DNA of 64,000 bases, from the NCBI GenBank assembly GCA_963682025.1, contig OY821518.1, forward strand, positions 125,326,800 to 125,390,799, in the 5' to 3' direction. Made by a program: the position numbers and the translations under genes. Origin of the DNA: Cordilura impudica (Eukaryota > Arthropoda > Insecta > Diptera > Scathophagidae). Position 1 is the stretch's first letter, and every line of letters starts with the position of its first letter. The notes beneath the pieces are model-generated. The model saw only the letters and a program-made list of their open reading frames with translations, made no database searches and had not been told where the DNA came from. This document shows, in pieces, positions 21,791-31,121 of this stretch.

Positions 21791-23108
21791 TGTGGCTGAA
21801 ATTTTGAATTCATTGGCCAAAAGTTTAATTTTTTTGTGACCGATTTCTAAAATTTTAACGCCATTTTGTAACTAATATATCCAGATTAAGGTAGCCAAAA
21901 AATTAGGTTAAACTATTGCTAATTGTGGACGTGGCATGCTGTCAAACTCAACTGTTTTTTTTTAGTTTCAGAAAAATTTGATTTTTTTGGTTTCTTATCA
22001 AAAATAAATGGTTACTACTCGCAAGTTATCATCGATAATGAACTGCGGTCCTTTTTACAGGGATGGTAGGATTGCTATCATTAGTTTTGTAATATTAGGG
22101 GTGTTATTAAATATTTACGAAGCTACTATATTTTTTGCCAATTCTAAATTTTGGTGGATTAGAACTTCTAGGGAACAAAAGGGAACAAGAAACGTATACC
22201 ACCCGGTGAAAGTGTCCTCTTTAACCCTATGTGTACTTTGGCACCCGTGAGGACCCGCGGATAGAATACTTTTTTTATTTTAATGAAATTACTCAAAAAA
22301 ATTTCAAATTACGGTAATTTAAACAGCCTTATAAGTATACAATGGTGTGTTAAATTTGCACTTTATTTATTTGATAGCTTATAATAGTCATTATTTGTTC
22401 TATTACCAGTAATGATATCTACTTACAAAATACACCACCCTTTTGATGTATTTGTAAGTAAGAATGTCAATACACAGAGGATGTAATTCATTCCTAACAT
22501 GGTTTTTTTTATTATCATACCTTTTTTATACCTTTATATTTTGCCTAACAGTGAACTAATGCAAATAGTAAAAAAACACACACAGGTAATTAATTCATTT
22601 ATATAGTGGGATTTTTGTATAGTACTATAGGTAGTAATGTACTAATGCCATTTTCTTACCTTTTTATTTTACCTAGAAACATAGGCTTATAAGAAAGTGA
22701 CATTTGAATACAAACTCAATTGGTATAATATATTTCAGCAACAACAGTCGCAAATAAATATATTCAGAAAAATATGGAGAGCTTCAGTTATAAAGAACTG
22801 GTCGACTAATATTTTAAAAACAAAACCAGGAAGATGGTCTTAGTTACGTTAAAATAAAATTAAACTTAAGTTCCTGTAGCACCGAAATACAAGAGCAATT
22901 ATCTTTTTTCATATCAGAATCATTGCGCTAATGTTCAGTAGTTTTATTTTTGTTAAAATTCACAAATTTGACAGCATAAAATGATACATTTTTCTGTAGC
23001 AATAGCAAGACTTTTAGATAATAGTACTAACGTTTTTTTAAGTGTAAATATTCTTTGAGTGTAAACAAATTTGCAAATTTGACAGCAAACAATTTTAATT
23101 TTCAGTAG
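21791..23108. other. Unassigned AT-rich stretch
   Basis: No gene recognised. ACTTACAAAATACA and TGTATTTGTAAGT near 22428-22470 can pair as a small hairpin. A short open frame at 22008-22250 has no recognisable motif. Confidence 0.4.
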
Positions 23109-23110
23109 TA

Positions 23111-24341
23111 CGAGGGCGGATCAATAAGTCCATGACTTTTAGAATGAAACACAGTTTTTTTTGCAAAAAAAAAGAAATTTTTTTTCAACATATTCTCCTT
23201 GTATCTCTTCCAAAAAATTGGATTTTTTGAGGTCCATAAAATAGGCATTTGTTTGGTCAACAATTTCATCGTTGAAGCTACCCCTCTTTCCACCTAGCAA
23301 TTTCTTTAGGTTTCGAAAGGGAAATAGTCACTGGGTCCTAAATCCGGAGAATATGGTGCATGAGGTACCAATTCGTAGCCCAATTCATGGAATTTGAGAC
23401 TGCAAACGTGCATTTCCTGATGAAAAATAACTTTTTTCTTGGCCATATGGGGTCGTTTTTTTTTAAATCCTCGTTAAATCAGTCCAACAAGTTGGCATAA
23501 TATTCGACGTTTATTGTTTTTTCCTTTTGAAGGTAATCGATGTGGATTATGCCGCGTGCATCCCAAAAACTGTTGCCATCACCTTATTGGCCGAACAACT
23601 TACCTTGGCCTTTTTCGGAGCCCGTTCACCCAGAGAAATCTATTGTTTAGACTGGTGCTTGGCCTTCGGAGTGTTGCAATGGATCCATATTTCATCCACA
23701 GTTACAAAACGCCGCAAAAACTCATTCGAATTGCGGTAAAACAACTCCAAACAATCCTTCGAAGTGGACACACGATTACGTTTATGGTTAATTGAGAGCA
23801 AACGCGGCACCCATCTTACAGACAGCTTTCTTTAACCTAACTGATCATTTAAAATCGAAACCACACTACCATATGAAATGCCTATGGCATCAGCAATCGC
23901 ACGCACTTTTACTCTTCGATCGACCAACACCATATCGTGGATTTTTCGACATTTTCGGGTGTATTGACCTCAATTGGTCGTCCAGAACGTTGAGCGTCAT
24001 TTGTATTTGTGCGACCACAACGAAAGTCAGTAAACCACTTTTCTACCATTGAAATCGATGGTGCAGAGTCCACATAGTGTTTATCAAGCTTTTCCTTGGT
24101 TTTTTTGTCGGTTTTTTTTTCGCAAAAAATAATGTTAAATAGCACTCGAAATTCACTTTTTTCCATTAAAAAAACACAAGGTTGTATGTTTTAAACAGCT
24201 TTTAAACGCAAAGTAAATGACGGAACTTACTCAAAATTTTACAGTAGTCTATTAACAGAAGGTACTTGATGGGAGCAGTATTGCATTTCATATAACTACG
24301 AGGGAAGTTCGAAAAGTCACGGATTTATTGATCCGCCCTCG
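23111..24341 (-). mobile_element. Mariner element (DD34D type), decayed
   Basis: The ends are inverted: CGAGGGCGGATCAATAAGTC at 23111, and the same with AAATC read from 24341. A TA lies before the left end; the right flank reads CA, probably a mutated TA. Length 1231 bp is normal for mariner. The transposase is on the minus strand. An extra end-like sequence, TACGAGGGAAGTTCGAAAAG, lies just inside the right end (24298). Confidence 0.88.
23150..24166 (-). pseudogene. Mariner transposase, decayed
   Basis: From the ATG at 24164-24166 the minus strand reads MEKSEFRVLFNIIFCEKKT, KEKLDKHYVDSAPSISMVEK and WFTDFRCGRTNTNDAQRSGR, the mariner DNA-binding region. After frameshifts come pieces of the catalytic domain: DYLQKEKTIN near 23530, YSPDLGPSDYF (third Asp) near 23340, and YFMDLKKSNFLEEIQGEYVE near the C-terminus. 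The block that should hold the second Asp (HHDNA) is deleted around 23410-23430, so the protein is dead. Confidence 0.85.
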
Positions 24342-24559
24342 CAATACCAAAATTTCCAGTTGATTTTACATTTCATTGAGATTAAAAAAAATTTTTTTTT
24401 TAAATAAAAAAATAAAAAACCCATATTTCACGCTAAAAGTTAAAAAAAAAATCAAAAGTTCACCTTTGACCTAGAACTCCTTAAAAAGTACTCCATTAAT
24501 TTTAATGATATTAAAACTGAGTCAAGTTCAACTAAATGTCTATCCAATAAAAGAATTAC

Positions 24560-24960
24560 TAAAATACTGTGATTGTTTCAAAAGTTAGAGAATTTTGGCA
24601 AATTAAAAACGATTTTCAGCCACTGTGCGCGACGTTGTTTTTGTTCTATTATGAGCAAGCGCGGCACCCATCTTGCGGACAGCTTTCCCGTCTCCAAATT
24701 TTCGGTCAAAGGCCTATTATTTCAGCTAGCTCAAGCACCTTCATTTTGTGGATTTTCTTAGCCACCTCATTTGGTTGACCATTACGTTGTTCGTATTTGT
24801 CTCTTTTAAACTCTGGCACCCAATATATTATAGTCGTAAACGAAGGATAGCATCTCTATCGGATTTAATATTGGTTGGACCGATCCATTCAAATAAGTTA
24901 TTGAAACACATAGCAGTGTTCAATTTTTCCATGCTCACTGAGAATGTTTACTTTTGATGG
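24560..24960 (-). pseudogene. Second mariner transposase, N-terminal fragment
   Basis: The minus strand reads ILSEHGKIEHCYVFQ near 24930, EFKRDKYEQRNGQPNEVAKK (the GRP linker region) near 24790, then KMKVLELAEIIGL. A further block corresponds to the CPRWVPRLL region of relatives. It is a different subfamily from the element at 23111-24341. No ends are visible. Confidence 0.65.
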
Positions 24961-25057
24961 CTCCAAAAAAAAATACTAAACAACGTGGCCTTGAATTCTA
25001 AAACATATGTATCTCTTATAAGGTTGGTCTGCAACCGCCTCGTATTATTACTTCTTG

Positions 25058-25136
25058 TTCATTATACCCTACGTGGTCAAGGTATAATGACTTTGTTGAT
25101 GATTGTAATTACCAAAAATATTTTACCTAGACCTAG
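25058..25136 (-). mobile_element. Family A 3' end fragment
   Basis: ATTATACCCTACGTGGTCAA through ATTTTACCTAGACCTAG is the inverted 3' end of family A. It abuts family D at 25141. Confidence 0.65.
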
Positions 25137-25140
25137 AATT

Positions 25141-27367
25141 TTTTATACCCTCCACTCCAGTGTGCAGAGGGTATATATAAGTTTGTCGTTCCGTTTGTAA
25201 TAATTAGAAAAAAAATTTTGGAACCCATAAAATATATATATTTGTAATCCTTATAACAACCGGAGTTGATATAGCGATGTCCGTCTGTACGTCTGTCCGT
25301 CTGTCCGTCTGTGGAAATCACGATGACGGCATCAATCGGGCAGCTAGTGTGCTCGTTGATATAAAAAATGATTCAATAACATCCTAAAAAGTTTGCTATT
25401 TAAAATCGTTCAAATCGGTTGATTAGGGCCCGAGAGTTGAATGAAGAACTAAAAAAAGTCTTGAAAAAATATAATTTTCTATGTTGTTCTTGTCACGATC
25501 ACGCCCTCAATAGAGCAGCTACAGTGACCATTTTTAGTGAGAATGATTCATCAAATTCATGGGAAGATTTCTATTTCAAAAATTATTAAAATCGGTGGAA
25601 CAGGTCCAAATAAAGTAAAAAAAAAAATGAAAAATATGATGTTTCTATATTGTTCTTGTTGTTATTCTAAATGTTGTGTCATAGCTGGACTTGTTGTTTT
25701 TGTGGTCGTTGTGGTAATAATATAATAAAAACTAACCTTTTGTACATTTTTCTTATTAACTCTGATAGAAAAATTTAAAAGTTTCCATTGTTTTGGCATT
25801 ACCAAAAAAAATTTGTTAGATCATTTCCGTTATTACCACGAGCCTGTCTGCAAAATTTCAGATTAAATGGGTCACGGGAAAGGGGTTAAAATCGATCCAA
25901 AATTTTTTCGACAAGCAGACACTACGATTAATATAAAGGGAGTAAAAATTCACCAACATCTAAAGCAAATAATGCTAAAATACCTAGTTATTAATAGAAA
26001 AAAAACAGTGTAAATTTAGCAAAAAAAAATTTATGTATTAATTTATTTAAAGAGAAAAACACAAAAATAACGTTTGATGTTGTATTTTTTGTGTGTAATA
26101 TTTACATATACATATGTACATACATACATACACATGTTAAATAATACAAATAAAATACATATATTCTATATATGTATATCCATAATAACTGCATGTTAGA
26201 AATAAATCGGTATATTATTTTATTTACATAAAATTCTGCTATATTTTGTTGTGAGGAAAATACATTTCTTTTGCATTAACAGAGTGTCACTTCATTTTGC
26301 TCAGCGTGACTATGCCACAGTAGATGGCGCCACAATTTTTGTTTCTTCTAATTAGCTTTGCAATAGTTATTTCTATTTTAACATGAATGTTAATATTTTC
26401 AACTAGATATCATACAGTGTTAAGATTATACACGGGCTGGTCTTTTATTTCATACGTTTTTTCATTATTATTTTACAAATATGAACATAAGTTTGGCATA
26501 TTACAAAATAGAGTTACCGAGTTCATCAATGAGTTTTTTTGCTTTCAAAACAGTTCTACATAGTTATATAGAATTATTATTCTGTTTTACCTACAAAATA
26601 TCTGATTGCGATTACATCTAATTTTTAAAAATTGTTTATAATTACTGAAGCATTATTATTCACATAAATACAAAATTGCACTTTTTAAATTTTCCATTCA
26701 AATTTAAGAAAATAACAATTCTAAAAACTGAAGTTAAAAAATTCCAATTATAAATTACAATTAATTAAATTTCAGAAAATCATATAAAAACGTCGGAAAT
26801 TATAATTTTAAATTTAGAAGACATCAATTCCATCTTTACACCCGTATTCATAAAAATTAAAGTGTACTTCAATTAGACTTTATCAACAAATTTTGTATGA
26901 AAAACAGACAATAAAGTCTACTTGAAGTACACTTTAATTTTTATGAATACGGTTGTTAATATATAAATTTTATTCGTTAAACACAAATTGAAATTCCAAA
27001 AAAAAACACCAAATATGTTTACATTTAAAAAATTTTTACATTTAAAAAAAATATTGACATTCAAGAGAAATTAATGGCTTTTCAGTACCGCAATTCAGTA
27101 ACTTCTTTTAACGATAGTCAAATCGTTAAAAAAAAAGAAAATAGCAAAATTATCAGTAAAATTTTTAAACGATATTCGCAATTGTTAAACTCAGCTGTTG
27201 TTGTAATCTAAACGACAACCATTTTTGTGTTGTTTATTCAATCGATAAAAACTTAAATTTTTAGGTTGAAATGTCGTCATACATATGTAAATAAAAATCA
27301 TAAAATAGTGAAAATATTTTGTTTTATTAAAAAACTTTTTTATATAAATAAAAAAATTAAATAGCAT
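25141..27367 (-). mobile_element. Family D large element (DINE-like 3' end), inverted copy
   Basis: A ~2.2-kb non-coding element. Its 3' end is at 25141 (TATACCCTCCACTCCAGTGT, a stem-loop), followed inward by a GTCTGTCC microsatellite (25277-25314) and a long AT-rich body. The same sequence appears in the opposite orientation at about 46015-48428. Large shared blocks include TGACACTCTGTT-like and TGTAAACATATTTGG-like tracts, and the region ending at AGCATA (27363-27368). The block 26380-26815 is not shared. No open frame is conserved between copies. Confidence 0.7.
26839..26955. mobile_element. 117-bp MITE with TTA target duplication
   Basis: The arms CCGTATTCATAAAAATTAAA plus GTGTACTTCAA and their reverse complement leave only a ~25-bp loop. 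TTA flanks both sides (26836-26838, 26956-26958). The inverted family D copy has an uninterrupted single site here (about 46412-46414), an empty allele-like state that confirms the boundaries. A 3-bp TTA duplication is typical of PIF/Harbinger MITEs; the assignment beyond that is inference. Confidence 0.8.
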
Positions 27368-27653
27368 AAAGTGTATTTCATAATTATAACGTCACTCTTT
27401 TTTTGATTAAACTCTTTCAATATAATATGATTCCCTTAGGTCTCTTCGGATGAATTACTCTTCTTTGAATATGCTCTTGGTTGATAATTATTTTATTGTT
27501 GTAGTTGCATTTGTTGTAATTTGTTTTTGCAATTTACCGCATGTTAGTGTTTCATAATTATAACGTCGTTTTGCAAAAAATAGGAAAAAAGATCAGTGAT
27601 TAGACTTTGATGAAATTTGATCTTTTAAAATATATTTCCTTATCTGTCATCGG

Positions 27654-28664
27654 ATGCCTCGCGGAAAAATTCTGACCGACCTTGAAAAAGGTCAAATTTT
27701 GGCTTTCAAAGCCGAAAACGTAAGTCTACGAGAAATTGCTCGAAGATTGGATCGAAGTCTAAGGGTGATTCAAAATTTTTTAAAGATTCCCACAAATTAT
27801 GGAAAAATAAAATGTTCAGGGCGAAAAAAAATTCTATCGCAGCGCGACATTGCTCATATTGCCCGACTGGCAAGCAACTCCTCAGCTAGTATTGCAAAAA
27901 TTCGAGCCAATCTGGAGTAGTTGCATCAAAAACAACTGTTTGGAGGGCATTAAATGGCCATAGTAAAGAGACTTCTTCCACGTCACATAGCTGCTAGAAT
28001 GAAGTTTGCACATGACAACATGGGTACGGATTGGAAACAGGTAAGTCGAATAATGATAAAAAAAACTAGAATTGAAATAAAACTTAAAATGGTTAAAAAC
28101 ATTAAACATTTCACTCTAGGTCATATTCTCCGATGAAAAAAAATGGAACTTAGATGGCCCAGACGGCAACCGAGGTTACTGGAGAGACGTAAGAAAGGAA
28201 CCCCTAATTTTCACAAAGAGAAATTTTGGAGGAGCATCATGATGGTATGGGGAGCTTTTTGTGCCGATGTTACGTTGGAAATCCAATTTGTTTCATGTAG
28301 GATGAATAGTGCTGACTATATAAGAACGTTAGAAATGAGTTTGGTTTCATTTTTGGAAAAAAATGCAAACAAAAGCTTCATTTTTCAACAGGATAACGCA
28401 GCTATCCATAACAGTGCTGCGACTAAAAATTGGTTTTCTTCCAAAAATATTAATGTTTTGGAATGGTCTGAGTGGTCCCCTGATCTGAACCCAATGGAAA
28501 ACGTATGGGGTATTTTATCTAACAGGGTTTACTCCGAAAATCGCCAATACGCAGATGTCGCCTCACTGAAAACCGCCATATTGGAAGAATGGGAGAGAAT
28601 GAGCGAAACTCAAATAAATAATTTAGTTGAAAGTATGAAGAATAGAATTTTTACTTTAATATAA
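27654..28664 (+). pseudogene. Tc3-like transposase with an intron, frameshifted
   Basis: A DD34E transposase closest in pattern to Tc3A. The N-terminal bipartite helix-turn-helix part runs from MPRGKILTDLEKGQILAF through VSLREIARRLDRS to RKKILSQRDIAHIARLASNS. Next come HIAARMKFAHDNMGTDWKQ, the intron 28041-28119, then VIFSDEKKWNLDGPDGNRG with the first Asp, MVWGAFCADVTLEIQFVSCR, FIFQQDNAAIHNSA (second Asp) and WSPDLNPMENVWGIL (Glu). The C-terminus ends at 28664. Breaks: frameshift at about 27915 and again near 27950, and one base missing near 28240 (GGAS then MVWG). The rest is intact, so inactivation is recent. Confidence 0.92.
28041..28119 (+). other. Spliceosomal intron in the Tc3-like transposase
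   Basis: CAG|GTAAGT at 28038-28046 is a consensus donor and TTTCACTCTAG|G at 28109-28120 a consensus acceptor. Removing the 79 bp joins DWKQ to VIFSDEKK in phase 0, as in related transposases that lack the gap. An in-frame reading through the segment is not conserved. Confidence 0.88.
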
Positions 28665-28705
28665 AATAAAGGTGGAAGAATTCCTTATTAAGAATTCCTT
28701 ATTAG

Positions 28706-29284
28706 TGTATAAGCTTATATCACACATACAATGAACGCCATTGAAATCAGTGAAAATCGGTTCATTTTCAAACATGATCCCCATACAAATAACTACAACG
28801 AGATCGACTTAAATTGCCATATTATCACAATTATCATATAGATCTCGGTCAAATTGGGTTTGTATATGTTTATTGCATCCATTTTTCAGTAGTCCAATAA
28901 TCAACCATATAGGACAATTCTTAGTCATAGCCCCATATGAAGCTGATTCCCGATCTTCACTTAAATCTATCAAAAAAGAAAATTGTTGCACAGATTATTC
29001 TCATTATTCTTAGATTATTTGTAAATGTTTTTGCAAAAAATAAGTAACTTTACTAAATATGGGCAGGATCGGTCCATTTTTCGACCTAGTCTCCATATAA
29101 ATAGAGCAGCCAATTTGAACTTTTTCATATCCGAAGGCAAAAAAAAATTAATAACAATGTCGCTCAAATTTGGTTTATGCTTATTTTCTATATCTAATGA
29201 GATAGACTCAAGATATAGGGTGTCTAAACGCGTGGTACTGGGTATCGGGTAATCGATCTAGATCGACTATAATTTTCATACTTG
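28706..29284 (-). mobile_element. Family A element, 3'-truncated
   Basis: Inverted copy from TATAAGCTTATATCAC to the 5' end ATAATTTTCATACTTGATTT. The 3' half with the microsatellite is missing. It belongs to the same subfamily as 16757-16940 and shares its flank. Confidence 0.8.
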
Positions 29285-29978
29285 ATTTTCCTTGTTTCAA
29301 TAAAGCTTTGGCAAAGGGCAATTCCATATGTGACGGAGTGACATTTTGAGTTGTAGAATTGAAGTTAAGGCTATTCAACAAAGCTATTTTGAATTGAAAA
29401 TTCATTCTTCAGTTTGAAAATGATTGTTAATGATTAAGAGATTTAAAAAAAACTCAGAAACAATATTTACACTATTTTATTCTTTTATTTTTGAGTAATT
29501 TCTCATGGTGTGACGGAATGACATTTTTGATAAAAAAAAAACCTTTGCTAAAAAAACTAAAATTAAAACCTGGGAACTTTTGTAAATTAAGAAGCAAGTC
29601 AGATTTTAAACTAATGCATATTTTACATATGATATATAAGCAATATAAAATTATAATTTAGAGCAACTGGCCTGTAATAGTATCGAATTTATTAACTGTC
29701 ATTTGACGTGACAGAATGACTGTGACGGAATGACTAAAGTTTCTTAAACATGTATTAAAAGAAAATTGAGTAAACAAATAAATTTTATATTTATTTTATT
29801 ATTTAGAATGCTTTAAGGAATTGCATTATGTAACTTGGAACATATTTTAATATATTTTTAAACTTACTTCATATAAATGAAAAAATATTTTTTTTCATAA
29901 AAGTTGACATTTTTATGGAATTGCCACAAAGTAAACAAATGGAAATGTTTATTAATGTTATAAATAAAATATTATTTC
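29285..29978. other. Unassigned stretch with repeated GTGACGGAATGAC
   Basis: No gene. GTGACGGAATGAC or a one-base variant occurs at about 29332, 29511, 29704 and 29717. It is otherwise AT-rich. Confidence 0.4.
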
Positions 29979-29979
29979 A

Positions 29980-31117
29980 CTAGCATGCCCTGTCGCTTTT
30001 CGCTGAGACTTAATCAAACAATTTTCCTACCCAGTTTGTATTGTACAATTAAAATATTTTATTTCATTTATTTTATATTTTTTTATTTCAATCCTTGCTG
30101 ATATACAATATTTTATCTTTTTTCAATCGGTGCAACAATTATCAAATTTTTCGGCGTTCCTACTCAGGAGCATATAGCTGCCCATGAGAAGAGCAGGGAT
30201 TTTCCAAATTAAATCTGGCAACACCTAACTATTGGCCTTGAATTTAGAATATCACTTGGCAATATTTCAGTTTAGCGATTTTCGATTTCGGCGATGTTTT
30301 ATTTTGCCCATTTTTGATTTTGAAGATTTTTGTTTTTGCCGATTTTTATTCATCGCAATTTTCTGGTTTGGCGATTTTTGAATTTTTCGATTCCACCCAT
30401 AGTTTCCACATTAATAATTAATGTACTTGTTAAAAATTTCAAGACTATCGCTTTCATAGTACTTCATATTTTTTTGTGTATGAGGTACCACGCCCACTAA
30501 TACCATCCCGCCCCAATTTTTATCGGTGTTATTCCGCCAATGTTTTGTCCGGCTAGTCATATTAATATCTGATGGGCTAGTGAAAAGTGTCAAGGCTTTC
30601 CCTTTTATAGTACACCAATTATATGATATATATTTACTTTATATGGGTGGTGCCATGCCCACTGCTCCGATCAGGCCCATTTTTTGTTGGACTAACCACA
30701 TGAATAATTTATGGGCTCTTGCAAAATCCCAAGGCGCTCACTATTACAGGTGCTCCTGATATATAACATTTTGTATTTGCTTCGTTTGGGAGGTGCCACA
30801 CCCAGTACTCCGATACCGCCCTTTTTTGTCCGAATGCTCGCATTAATAGTAGATCACCTCAGACAACTTTGCAAAGCCGTCTCTGTCTTAGCACTCGCGA
30901 TATATAATATTTAATTATTACTTTGTATGGGAGGTGCTACGCCCACTTATACAATCCCGCCTATTATCGGCATATCTACTAAAATAAAGAATAGGTGACA
31001 TCACACAAATTTGCAAAGCTCCCTCTGTCATATGATATTAAAAATTCACTTTATATAGGAGGTGCCACGCCACCTAAAAATATTGATAAAAATTATAGCC
31101 CATGCCCATCCTTAAGC
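29980..31117 (-). mobile_element. Helitron family C: 3' end and minisatellite array
   Basis: On the minus strand the 3' end reads GCGAAAAGCGACAGGGCATG then CTAG (29980-29983) before a T. Inward, from about 30420 to 31080, lie four to five diverged ~150-bp units. Each has a block like GGGAGGTGCCACGCCCACT (plus-strand reading), a TTGCAAAGC block and a ATATATAATATT block. The same units occur at 49030-49650 and 52660-53085. Transib element 2 sits immediately to the right. The piece 30270-30400 is made of degenerate GGCGATTTTTGATTTT repeats. Confidence 0.6.
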
Positions 31118-31121
31118 ACCG

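Larger units (their letters stand above)
27369..28705 (+). mobile_element. Tc3-like element, 3' end lost
   Basis: The left boundary is a TA (27367-27368), found by comparison with the inverted family D copy, which diverges exactly there. Two direct repeats of AGTGTATTTCATAATTATAA/AGTGTTTCATAATTATAACG lie at about 27370 and 27547, a paired-site arrangement seen in several Tc1-like elements. The transposase follows at 27654. No matching right end exists; family A begins at about 28706. Confidence 0.75.

Noticed and set aside
23514..23795. Plus-strand frames of 70-93 codons in the mariner at 23111-24341.
   Set aside because: The minus strand carries the transposase; these are shadows.
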